A stretch of 64,000 bases of DNA from Druceiella hillmani (taxonomy: Eukaryota; Arthropoda; Insecta; Lepidoptera; Hepialidae): contig JAYKKI010000060.1 in NCBI GenBank assembly GCA_039881145.1, positions 11,184,501 to 11,248,500 of the forward strand. Reading direction: 5' to 3'. This document shows, one piece after another, positions 30,706 through 42,234 of the stretch; positions within the stretch are counted from its first letter, which is position 1; every line of letters begins with the position of its first letter. The translations under genes were made by a program, and so were the position numbers. Under the pieces are notes generated by a model. The model did no database searches, had not been told where the DNA came from, and was given only the letters and a program-made list of their open reading frames with translations.

Positions 30706-32044
30706 AATTTGAATAATTTCCCTAAGCGTATATCCTAACAAAATGTTAATTTTTTAACAAGTAAAAATCCAGAAATGTAATATTTCTGTCATATATGACT
30801 TTCCTGGAAATAAAGTCCAATAGTACAGTAATTGGATGTAATTGCTTATATCAATACATCAACACGCTCTCCTTACACTGTTCAAAAGTCTAGATTTATT
30901 AAACGACCCCTAGCCCTGGTAGACTTGCTAGAACCGTAATTCCCAAAAGCCTAACACTTATTCTTTCCATTCAATATCATCACTATCAAATTAGTAACAT
31001 TTTATATTTTGAACACAAAGATTTCAGGCACGTAAGCAATTTTATTTTCATGGAATACCTTTAACCAAATATTATTTACTTCATTACATTTCACCATTTC
31101 ATATCTATATTTAATTTTCATTTATTTATTCAATAAAGGTGGAAAATGGGTATTTTATTTAGTGCCGAATAGAGATCCTATATGCTTTACCGATATACAT
31201 TACAAGGCTTAGCGTAATATATATCGGAACTCACATGGTCGGCATTCATATTAACACTGTATTGGTGCGTTGAATTGCTTGCACGTCTCCTATGTTATAT
31301 AAAAAATTACTCCTTAAAAGCCTTTCAATTTTTTTATCAGGCCATATGATATTATATATGTTGAAGTACTGTATAGATAACAGCTTTAAAATAATTTTAC
31401 TGTTAGATTACACTTACAACAAAATAATTCACTCAGTAAATATACAAATGCTCCGTAAATATTTCGATATCATATCCAATACTCTATCAGATGAAAAAGT
31501 TACTTCAACTTAATTTTTTTATTAAACAGCTTTTCCTTGCGATTAGATAATGAAATTTAATTTTAAACAAAATTATTGAGGAAACTTAAAACTTAGTAAA
31601 ATTATATTAATGTTGTTGATAGTTATGAAAATTGTGATTTGAATATTAATATTCTTCCAATATTTGACTCAAAAAGGCTTTAGTTTCGGCAAATTCACAT
31701 TTGAAAAAATTCTCCTTTCCGTTTCTCTAATTTTTTATGGGCTTTCGTTGGCTACAGTTTTACATAAGTAAAATTTTCTATTCAATAAACACTATGAGGT
31801 ACAAATGTCTGCAATTAGAAATTCGTGTAAGCTTTTATACCTTTTAGTAATAGCATTATGGTCACTATAAATTGTTGGCAAATATTTAATCATACCTTAC
31901 CAAAATTAAACATAATATTATCACCTTCATGGTAAGTCGATAAAAATCTTAAAACTATGCACCAGAGCCATCTGAAAACTATGCTTTTCAGTGTATTGAA
32001 TTCAAGGTGTTTAACTTTTTGGAACAGTTTGTCTTAAAGTGAGT

Positions 32045-32170
32045 TAGACAGGGGAAATATAATAGCACTTGACTAGCTTTCCGAGCTAATGGTTATCACT
32101 CAATATGCATTAGAGTTGATCAGCCCACGTACCGATCACAGGTTGCAACCGGAAAGTCATAAAAAAGGGA
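32045..32170 (+). mobile_element. possible tRNA-derived SINE fragment
   Basis: GAGCTAATGGTTATCAC (A-box-like) is followed about 45 bp later by CAGGTTGCAACCGG (B-box-like, compare GGTTCGANTCC). The spacing suits a pol III internal promoter. It does not fold into an obvious tRNA and no tail repeat was seen. Confidence 0.35.
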
Positions 32171-32239
32171 AGCAGCGTCTAATAATTTGTTAACTTTTGG
32201 TATATATATTTTATCTCTCACTTTTTCACTTAGGTACAG

Positions 32240-32240
<1 letters not shown>

Positions 32241-32305
<65 letters not shown>
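32241..32305. repeat. (TA)n microsatellite
   Basis: About 65 bp of uninterrupted TA. Confidence 0.98.
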
Positions 32306-32307
<2 letters not shown>

Positions 32308-33517
32308 CGCTCGATCAAACGTTTTTCCGATTTCAATCACAGAATTTTGTAATTTCTTAAGTTTTGCTCATACCTAACTTGTTGATATTTCTAAATAGTA
32401 TATCACTAACACAATTAATCTATAGCTATTTAGTTACACAACGCCTTTTGATTGTTTTTATTGAATTTTGATTTTAATTACCGCCATTCTTAAATGAAAA
32501 CTTTATCAAAGCGATATTCTTTAAATTTGATTTCTTTCCGAATAAATTACCGTAATAATAAAATGATTAAGTTATGAATATACAAATAGATACCACTGAT
32601 AACAATGCTGAATGTCAAATCATTTGGTCCCTGCCAAAGATGAAAAGATAACTGCATGTCAATTCGGGTCGAAGTTTTTGTCACAAAAATTATCATGGAT
32701 ACACTTGTTAAAACTTAAAAAGATAAATACGAGTTTACAATTGAATGTATTAACCACAGAATTTACTAAATACAAGGCTTAATAACTATTCAAAGCTCTC
32801 TTTTCTTCATTTAAATTCTATGACAGACATTCCAAATTTGTTGCATTTCTAATTTAGATTATGTTGCATAACAAAATATTGTGGAATATTACGTTAAGAA
32901 AATTAGCGATAGGACACATAGTATTGATTCATTTGTCTAAGAAAATAAAAAACTTAATCTGCGCATTAAATTGTATTCTTTTTGGAGCAGTTAATTTTGG
33001 ACTCTACAGTTTATTTACAGTAAGCTTTTTCAATAAATGATTAGTGTATATTGTTGAGAGTTCTGGAAAATTCTGCCAATAAAAATTAATGGTTAGGCTA
33101 ACAGCTAAAACGAGTCGTGCACACTTTTGATTAGATTGCATTAATAAATGAAACGATATGAAATTAATTGATTATTGTGGCTATAATAAGTCTTGTCCAA
33201 ATTAAAAATGTATTTTTATTATGCTCAAAAGATTAATTATTGTCTCCAAATATAAGAAGGCAATATTCTCTCTCTGTTGGAAAGAAATGAAGACCCATCG
33301 CCTAAATAATTGTAGAATATTGACCAGCATTTTACTTGGTTCAAAAACTCAATCAAAAAATTATTAATTTGAGTTTGGAACATAATAACCTGGAACATTT
33401 TAAATTTCTATGACTATTTTTTTTAAAATTATCAAAATTCTGGGATTTATACAAATCTATTTTTCAATTTTTCTTAATTTAGCAATACTTGTATATAAAT
33501 GTATTTTGATTATATAT

Positions 33518-33655
33518 CTTTGCTAATAGCCCATATGAAGATGTTGTAATACAATGAAATATAGGTCGTGGTAAAGAACTTAAAGAAAGTAGAAACAATA
33601 CATAGTTTCATTTAATTGTGAATAATGAATTTCTACAAAATTAACGCCAAATATA
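33518..33655 (+). repeat. CTGAAGATG-hairpin-GAAAC repeat, copy 3
   Basis: CTTTGCTAATAGCCCATATG then AAGATGTTGTAATACAATGA, AGGTCGTGGTAAAGAAC and AATTAACGCCAAATATATAC. CTGAAG is ATGAAG and GAAAC is GAAAT here. The copy runs into the 30-bp array at 33661. Confidence 0.85.
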
Positions 33656-33660
33656 TACAA

Positions 33661-33750
33661 TATCCTAAATATGATTAATAGGTTGAATTATATTCTAAAT
33701 ATGAATAATAGGTTGAATTATATCCTAAATATGATTAATAGGTTGAATTA
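33661..33750. repeat. 30-bp satellite, three copies
   Basis: The unit TATCCTAAATATGATTAATA plus GGTTGAATTA is repeated exactly three times (33661, 33691, 33721), with two substitutions in the middle copy. It starts exactly where the dispersed-repeat copy ends. Confidence 0.97.
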
Positions 33751-36700
33751 ATAGTCTATGAATCATATTAACCCATCTCTACGTCGAAATTACATCGCCG
33801 CAAATCTATTGCTCATTTGGACGCGATTGTTTTCCCACGGTCAGCATTGATTTTAAGATATTTTTTTGTAAAAAAAGTAGACAGGAGGAATGGATTGAAG
33901 AAATTATTTATAAGAGGTAACAATTTTTATCCCAAACATCACTATTTTGACAACGACCTGGTTCTGTGGCAATGTTGTCCTTCTGCTGATATGTATTCTT
34001 TCTCAGCGATATTGAAGGTACGAGGCAAAAAATACCCCAGGAAATTATAAATAAGTGTTTTTGGAATTATACTTCTTTAGCTGCGTCATGAAGAAAATAT
34101 GAAAATGAAATTTTACGATGCGCGCACGATGCAACAAAAGTTGCTCACAAAACATGGGTGGAGTGACTGATACTATATAGTTATATAATAGTTGAATTTA
34201 ATTTAAATGACACCGAGTTCAGTGACGCTTTTTCTGATGTATCTGAACCTGATACAGGGTCAAAGATGTTCAGATGGTCAGATGTTTTTTTTTAAATTAT
34301 TTAATAATTTCTTTTTGCTTTTATGAAGTTTAATTATGATAAATATACCGACACGAAACATATATTCAACATTATAATGAAGCAAAAATATCTCAATTTG
34401 AATGGAAAGAAAAAAAATATTATATTGGATGGTTTGAAACCACATTTAATAAATAACATTTTACAGTCATGAATTATCTATATAGTGACTTATTTTGAAC
34501 ATAATTTTTAATTTACGATCTGCTATAAATAAGTTTTTTATAGAAAATTGGTGAAATATAAATTATATATTAATGTAGTATATAAAACAATGCTAAAATG
34601 TGACCACATGTATTATGAAAACAATTTTACGAAACAATTAAACATTTCATATTATTAGGAATGAAATTGCGGATGAAAACCTGTTAGTATGACTACATTG
34701 TTTCTTACAAAGTCATATTAAACCGAGACGAAGAAGCTCCATAGCAAAACTCTGTACTTAGAACTTGTTATTGTAAAAGAATTTTTCTTTCATATTAAAC
34801 CATTATAACGTATATTAAAAGTAGAAGTTCTCAGATTATCTAAACTATATTAATTTGAAATTTACATAAAATTATTATAACTGTGTTTATGGACATTAAA
34901 AATGTTTCTGCTAAATATAAACTATAGTAAAACAAAATTACAAATATTTTGTACCTGGTGAACTGTGGAAATAATTAAACTTTCTTGAACTCAGTCATAA
35001 AAAACTCTTAATTCGTAGTTGATTAACCAAACCAGATATTCAATATTACTCACACTTAGAGCAGCAGCAAAAAGCACCAGCTGTCGTGACTGGAATTTAT
35101 TGTTTCTATCTTAATTCATTTTACGCTTCACTTCATAAAATCATACTTTTCCCAAAAATTTGAGGAATTATTATGTACTTTCGAAACTTGACATCGCACA
35201 TTAGGCTCAAATTGGCACAATTTTCTAATAATCTGACTATTATATTATAATATTGTTTAGCTCTATCATTTTTTCATTATTTATTGCGAAGAATTCACTA
35301 TTAAAATATAGCTTTAATTTTACTCTAGAAAATGGACGCAAATGTTTCTAGAAATTATTTTGGTGGCTTTTAATATTTTATTAACAAATTATAAAATTCT
35401 AAAACATATATTTATGGCATACATTTCATATTTTATCCCATAATTCGTAAAAATGCCTAATCTTTCATTATATTCACGAATTCACTTGCACTGGCGAGAG
35501 AGCCCATAACTCATTGACAAGCACGAAAAGTGATAATTAACTATTACTAGACATTACAAATTGTCTTAGTTTATTTGGTTATAGTTTAGTTTTGATTGAT
35601 TTTTAGGTACGATGTGGAGAGAACTGAGTAGATGAGAGAGTACTGATGTGTAAGATACTCATTGTAAAATATTTAAATGTAATCAATATTATAAACAGAT
35701 TCAAATGGTAAAAATACTGAACATAAACCTAAGTGCTATTCATATATATTCAGCGCTCGATACTCACATATCTCTCTGGCTCTATCATTATTTACCTCAT
35801 TTTTTACCATCCTTACTCTCGTTACCATCGTAATCTGCTAACGATATCTTTAACGATGTCTTTGACTTTTAGTTCTTTGCCTCTCCATAGAATTTGTTGC
35901 CAGTGTCAAAATTTCAAAGGAATGAATAATCCTTGTGCTCAACTTACGGATTTACCCATAACCTGTATGTATGTACTTATTCAACGTTAGTGTAACACAG
36001 AGCGAAAACATTTGAAGAAAAAATAGGATACCAAATATAAACGAAAAAGATAAATATCTAAAATTATTTCAAGTTGATATTATACTAACAGTTGATAAAT
36101 TTGCATTACACATTCCCGAAGGGGTCAAAGAGTAAAAAAGTTATCCAGACGGGACGGAACTCTATACTGCGTTGATCTATGTAAAGGCACACAAAACAAG
36201 TGAATGCCGCAGGATATTTATGCTAGCTCTATGTAGGTGAAACAAGGTATGACTGCATCCTTTCATATAACAGCCATGAGTATGAAGCACTATTAAACTA
36301 AAAATTGAGTGGTTATAAAGGTAATGATTTAATAATTGAAATGAATACATGACAATAAACTATTCCAGTTGGAATTAAAGAGAATCACGTGAGGCCTTTT
36401 CCGTTATTAAATCTAAGTCGAATAAATACGTAACGTAATTTATACTTTTTAACATAAATATATATTAAATGTTCTGAATATATTATTCAGCATGAGAATG
36501 TGAATAGCTTTATATGCATTCAAGAATCCTACATACTATATAATTGAACAAAGTCACAATATATCGCATGCACCCGTCATGGAAGTCAAGGAAATACTGT
36601 ATGATTAATCCCACGTTTCATGTTTTCTGAGAGTTTTCTTTGATATAATTTTAAAATATTAGGTTCATGGCAATTATTCATAATGACACCAAAATTTCTC

Positions 36701-36800
36701 ATAATGAGACTCTCTCGAGCGTAATTCAATACAGCTCATAATTGTGCACATGAGCGGCAGAACATCATCATTGTTCATTAAGTGAGTGTGAGCAATAAGC
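33751..36800. other. AT-rich DNA, no gene recognised
   Basis: Open frames at 33817-34050 and 35733-35990 lack motifs or conserved copies in the window and are not called. A moderately GC-rich patch at 36115-36260 (AGACGGGACGGAACTC, GTGAATGCCGCAGG) could be transposon debris. Confidence 0.4.
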
Positions 36801-36801
36801 T

Positions 36802-36855
36802 CTAAAAAGTAGCTTATTACTAAAAGTAGCTTTTATCTAAAAAGTAGCTTATTAC
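36802..36855. repeat. direct repeats of CTAAAAAGTAGCTTATTAC
   Basis: The 19-bp motif occurs at 36802 and 36837, with a shorter variant (TAAAAGTAGC) between. It directly precedes the 26-bp palindrome. Confidence 0.93.
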
Positions 36856-36857
36856 TT

Positions 36858-36913
36858 ATCGACTCAGTATTTTAGTGGAGTGTTAGCACACTCCACTAAA
36901 ATACTGAGTCGAT
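36858..36913. repeat. perfect 26-bp palindrome, 4-nt loop
   Basis: The arms 36858-36883 and 36888-36913 are exact reverse complements (core CGACTCAGTATTTTAGTGGA) separated by TAGC. It has no T-tract or flanking gene that would suggest a functional RNA hairpin. Perfect pairing implies recent origin. Confidence 0.96.
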
Positions 36914-38430
36914 TTCACATTGGTAGAGCTCAGTATCAAATTGTTTCATGACAAACTAAAAAGTGTTTTTAACATTTGATATACAGAACACAGTAACCAA
37001 TGAAATGAGCACATATACACGATGGTAACAAAGTACTAAGTAAATTTTTGCTTTTCCACATTGGTTTCAATATTCAATGATAATATTTTCGTTTCAATAT
37101 ATTTGTCCTTATATTCTTAAAAATATTTTTACCTACGTTCAAAGCTTCTATGTTAATATATATTATTTTCATATCTTGAACTAGATGTTTTGTAGGTTAT
37201 TAAATTTGAAATTATCACTCGGTTTAAGAACGCTGTTTAATAGAGTAGAATACATTGGTGTATTTCCTTTAGCTTGTATTGATTGTTAAAAGACTTGTAT
37301 TCGCTTATATAGGCAGAGTCTCCAAATGTTTTTATATTTTCAACTACGATAATACTTGTGCGTCCATATGGAACCTCATACTTACTTTCGTTTCTGGTAT
37401 ACTTTCATTATTGTATAAGCAAATATGCCTCTTCTCAATTTTAATAAGATTATATTAATTAAATGGATAAGAGTTTTATGAGGAGAATATTACTTCAAAG
37501 TATTGATTTTTTTTTATTTTAACGTAGTAATTTGTTCATATTTTAAGTAAGCCCCAGAAAATTTCCCGAGTTAAAATATTCCCGAATTAGCACTTTTTAC
37601 TAGCGAATGCTAGTTAAAAGCTCTTTAAGCTAATTTGACGAAGTGGATATGAGCTTTCTGAGTTTTACTCGGTAAACGTACAGATAATTAGATAATACAA
37701 CAGCATAAATAAAAATGAAATCTTTCACTTATTTTGTCTGCCGATCCAGTCTCCTATCAGTCCGTAAATCATAGCATAAAATCCTCAAAACTAATATTGT
37801 TTTAGAAGCATCATACTTATACTAGTTTACAGTTAGCTGCCAATTTCTGTTTCAGATTAAGTCATGTGTTAATAACGAATAGATGAAGAAATCATATTCC
37901 AATAAATTGTGGAAAATTATCAGGTTTATCAATAATTGCTCTTTGACAGTTTTAATTAAAAATGTTAAACTCATTGTTTGATATCAGCATGTGAGTAATA
38001 AAAGCCATTTTAGATAATTGGAAGAAAGGTATTATAAAATAAAAGTATTGCTGATTGGTTCTGGTTATAAAAAAATCATTTATTTCGTTGTTTGGAATGA
38101 CAACTTTTAGAAAATGTACCAGAAAAATAAAAAAGATTTTTATGTTTTAAATATTTTGTGTTCAGTTAATGAACTCAAATGTGATGCGGTCTGAAATAAA
38201 GCAGAAGTTCTTTAAATAATCACACGGGATGTCGTATTTAAACCCTAATAACTCAATTGAAATGTTAGAAATGAACGTTAAGAAAATTGTATTTTCTTGA
38301 TATTTGTTAAATATATTTAAATTATGTTACAAAAATAAGCTTTTAAATTTCTGCTAATTATTAATGTTTTAACGAGGAGTGTCACGGATATGTGAACAAA
38401 GTAGTTTTATTAACCGTCATAACTTTAAAT
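36914..38430. other. AT-rich DNA, no gene recognised
   Basis: No supportable feature. Confidence 0.5.
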
Positions 38431-38434
38431 GACT

Positions 38435-38620
38435 GTGGTGTATTGGATTAATGTGTTGTCGCCGTCGGTGTATTGTCACCGTGATGGGTTGGACTGATCA
38501 CAATGTATACGGCCTTAGACGGGGGTGTACTGCAAATATCTGTGTTTGATTCCCGGCCGTTCCTCGAGTGGGGCTGTAGAAGCATTGGTTGGCTGAAAAA
38601 TATTGCTTTCGTAGTAACAA
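38435..38620 (+). mobile_element. probable tRNA-related SINE
   Basis: A GC-richer block bears a good B box (GTGTTTGATTCCCGGCC at about 38542-38558) and A-box-like TGGTGTATTGG (38437). The distance (about 110 bp) exceeds that of a real tRNA, so the head is expanded or rearranged. It ends with CTCGAGTGGGGCTGTAGAAG. SINE remnant rather than a tRNA gene. Confidence 0.42.
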
Positions 38621-38772
38621 GTCGACTCTATGCATCAACCGTATAAATTAAAGTACATGACTAAATAAATAAATTACGAGATAGGTATGTGTTTTAATTA
38701 ATTGTTGTTTATAAACCTGAAATCATTCAAACTTTGCTGATATTTTGTAACAAGACCTCACCAATGAAACAT

Positions 38773-38781
38773 TTATATACG

Positions 38782-38852
<71 letters not shown>
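38773..38852. repeat. (TA)n microsatellite
   Basis: TA repeat with one TACA interruption near its left end. Confidence 0.97.
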
Positions 38853-38854
<2 letters not shown>

Positions 38855-40637
38855 CAAGTATTATTCAGTTTCATATATTTTATTTAAATAGACTTAAACC
38901 AAGATTCCTAATAATCTAATAAAATTCCATATCTCAAATTAACAAAATTAATTAGAATGGATACCACTTAAGACTGAGTTTTATGAACTCTTTACTTTGT
39001 TCTCAATTTAAACATTTTAAAATTTAACTATTTTTAAATAAGCAAATATTATGTCACAAAACATAAGAAATACACGTGAAACACGAAAAACCCATGAGTA
39101 AAGACATAACAAAGAAACAATTCAAAATCAATATCGCATGCAAACTTAAAAGAAACAATTGTACCGGACACATTTTTCAAATTTCAAAGAAATGAAATTG
39201 TTGATTGTTCGAAATAAAATCATAATATAATTTTAAAAGAACAAAAATTTTGCTCTTATGTTTCCTAAATTCTGGTAATTTTTAGAAAATTATTCATGGA
39301 TTTTGTAGTAGAATTCCAGTAATATCTATGGGAGTGTTTTAGGTTAATTTACAGAATTAATTAATTGTATCCATGGATGTCTAGAGATAAAATAAAACTT
39401 ATACTCAGAACAAAGTATATATAGTGGATTCAATTTTATTATTCCAAAAACACCTGAAAATTTGGAGGTCGCTTTTAAACAAAACTACAAAAATAATGTA
39501 ATTTTATTTTTGAATAAGCAACATTGTCTTATGAAGCGCAAAAGTATTTTACGGAAGGAAAAATTACATTTAATTCATCTGGTACATATACATAGCTCAT
39601 ACTTTCTTACTTTCTCCCACAGATTCGGTTATAAACGTAATTTTGAATAATATTAATGTCACTTACAGTGTGACTGTGGCATCGTGCTTCAAAACAATAT
39701 TACTCTTCGCTTGCTTCTCAGTTATACATCATCTAATGGGTTTCCTTAATTGATCGACGCAAGCAACTAATAGGGAGGAAAAGATTTTATCGTTATCACA
39801 GTAGTGTTCGCTTTATGGTCGAGTTTCTCAGCCCACGAAATGTATCTGCGTCGTTCTGAGTGGAGGCAGTCATAACCGTTATTTTACAAAAAAAATGAAA
39901 ACGCATATTACACATAACTGACATATCTTCAAGAAATTTTAGAACAGAATACATCGGATCATTCACGAGCAAAATTATAAAAATAATTTAATTATTTTTG
40001 CGCATGCATTTGTAACTTTGAATATATAAACTGACCGGAATTAATCGCACATACAAAAATAGCAACCAATATAAATGGCATAAGTGGCTCGTTTTATGTC
40101 CAAATGTAATTCATTACGTACATAATCTATATAAATACATATATGCCGACGCGTATTACATTTACCAAATTGGCGGATTCCTTTAATTCATACGTATATT
40201 ATAACAGAGCGTTTTATTAATTCTACAGCAATAGTATATTTAAATACGATCTTGTACAAAGATAAACCAATAAGAATATTCAAAGCAAAAAGTAATTTAA
40301 TTCCATTAAGAAAATAAGGACAATTGCAGGCTATATATAATCAAGTTATGAATAATAGAAGCAGAGCAGTGATAAAAATGTGACAGAATTTGGGGAATAT
40401 TGCTTAATACATAGAACAACGTGAGAGAGACCTACTTATTTATAAATTAATCATTCTGAGTCTTCCCACCGATATACCCTCGACTTCGACGACTGATGTT
40501 TGGCGAACAGAGCGGAGACGTTTAGTGACCGCAAGGGACAGAAACTTAATTAAAATAATTCTGGGCGGCTGATATTGCGGGGTGTAACTAGTTTTCACTT
40601 AGGTAGATTGCTAAAATAAACATATGTATACTATAGT

Positions 40638-40639
<2 letters not shown>
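38853..40639. other. AT-rich DNA, no gene recognised
   Basis: An open frame at 39462-39650 is unsupported. A slightly GC-rich stretch at 40455-40545 (CTCGACTTCGACGACTGATG) is unidentified. Confidence 0.45.
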
Positions 40640-40689
<50 letters not shown>

Positions 40690-40699
40690 AATATATATA
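40640..40699. repeat. (TA)n microsatellite
   Basis: TA repeat followed by CACATAAATATATATA. Confidence 0.97.
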
Positions 40700-40951
40700 G
40701 GGAGGAAATCTACATATTTTCTGAGAAGTATATTGATTAATAAAAAAACCATCACAAAAATCAATATATACATATGGCATCCAACTTTAGGGATCCGCAG
40801 TTCGAGTGATATTGAGGTAGTCGAAATATTTGAAAGCAAAACGATTTGCATTTTATTAAACACGCTTTATCACATAAACATCGAATGTGTACACAGAACT
40901 CAACATAAATACTGTTAAATAGCTGAAATAGCAAAATACAGCAAGACCTAC

Positions 40952-41022
40952 CAAGGCTGCTGAAGTAGACCAATGAGTTGGCAGCACGGCTTGGAGGTAC
41001 AGGAAGTGTACCATACTACAGA
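40952..41022 (-). CDS. candidate cysteine-rich exon
   Basis: A minus-strand open frame ends at a good donor (CAGCCTTG|GTAGGT), with the acceptor GAG or TCTGTAG (giving 71 or 64 nt). It reads WYTSCTSKPCCQLIGLLQQ, with three cysteines, unusual in this AT-rich DNA where most frames are K/N/I/Y-rich. The surrounding open frame continues to 41277 but loses protein-like composition. It would suit a small secreted protein exon; no homologous copy was found in the window. Confidence 0.35.
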
Positions 41023-41860
41023 CTCAAGTGACAAAATATTCTGATTAATAACTTGATTTAACAACAACCGACAATAGATATGGGAAACGCTACAGAAAGT
41101 TGATCTTATAAGACTACATGTACCATGATGATAAAATCGATCTATCAAATAAAAAAAAGAAATAGAAGGTTTGTTATGATGCACACAGATCGCCAGGTCA
41201 CGATATAAAACAAAAAGAACGATAAAAATCTTCGTTAACAAAATATATTCGGCATAAGTAACGAGTAGAAGAATCAAATTGCATGTAAGTGAAACCCCAC
41301 TTCTCTCTTGGTTTTACATTTGCCGAATGTTTTTCCTAACGGCTTCCTGCGCACGCTTAATGGAGAGCAGAAATCTTATCGCCTTAACGATTGAAGTAAT
41401 TTGTGCTGAAAGCGGTTGTTGTTAACAAGTGTGAATATTTTTTCTTTTGAGGAATACACTTTTATGATACATCTTTTAAGATGACGTCAAGTCTATTGAT
41501 TTTCTATTCTCAGCTTGACGACAACCAGAGACGGTTGTTACCCCTCGAGTTACAGCAGTACAGAAGGTATCTGTTCTACGTAATTTTTATATTAATGTTT
41601 GAAATAAATTATTTGCATAAATCATAACAAAATTGTTTTGAACGGAGATGAAGTGTCACCATTTGAACAAGTAGTTGATTCTGACAAACAAAAACTGAGA
41701 CGTTACAGGGAGAAAATATACTTTTTGAATAAAATAATTGATAAATAAATATGAAAATAATTGAAATAATAAAAATAATTGAATGAAAATAATAAAAATA
41801 ATTGAATGATAAATACTAGTACTAATAAAATTGGGCGAAACCCACAACTGTTTGTTCTTT
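41023..41860. other. AT-rich DNA, no gene recognised
   Basis: Short AATAATTGAA / AATAAAAATAATTG reiterations at 41750-41810. Otherwise nothing is recognised. Confidence 0.45.
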
Positions 41861-42201
41861 GAAAGTATCGTTATCAATAATTATATTACTTGATCGACAG
41901 ATGGATGTACGATAGAGTTTCATCTATAAACAAAAGAAAATATTTAACATTTAAATTTTTTAGGGTCATACTGAACTAAAATTGAAGTTTGAAAAGAGTC
42001 GGTGAAGCATTATATTACTGGACTATTCATGATTTAAAATAATATTAATATCAATATTTTCAACGAAAACGTTCAGAGTAAGAAACACCAGTTGCCTTCG
42101 TAAATGTTTACTTATTATAATAACATTTTCTACGCAGAGAAATAAATCACATATATGTTTTACTTTTGAATCTTGAAGCAATATGATAACATAAAGAATA
42201 C

Positions 42202-42234
42202 CTGTGGTCAATAAAGACGTGTTCGTAAAATCTA
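42202..42234 (-). CDS. candidate 33-nt microexon
   Basis: Minus strand: GCGAAATATTTAG before and CCACAG|GTATTC after a 33-nt segment. It is open in phase 1 (DFTNTSLLTT) and phase 2 (RFYEHVFIDH). The donor is good and the acceptor average. No second copy is known. Confidence 0.25.

Larger units (their letters stand above)
7581..31050. repeat. paralogous segment, unit 1
   Basis: Colinear, diverged similarity to about 41.87-60.5 kb in direct orientation, read as a series of landmark blocks: 7.8, 10.5, 11.3, 22.8, 23.05, 23.6, 24.1-24.6, 25.1, 28.3, 29.3, 29.6, 30.0, 30.4-30.7 and 30.9 kb. Offsets drift between about 28.6 and 36 kb because of indels, microsatellites and element insertions. The boundaries are approximate. 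Confidence 0.7.
31050..33515. other. AT-rich DNA, no gene recognised
   Basis: Apart from a tRNA-like fragment (32045-32170) and a microsatellite (32241-32305) I see nothing supportable. The open frame at 31292-31513 has no recognisable features. Confidence 0.45.

Noticed and set aside
38435..38620. tRNA gene
   Set aside because: A B box is present but the A-B distance and folding do not suit a functional tRNA; SINE-like origin is preferred.
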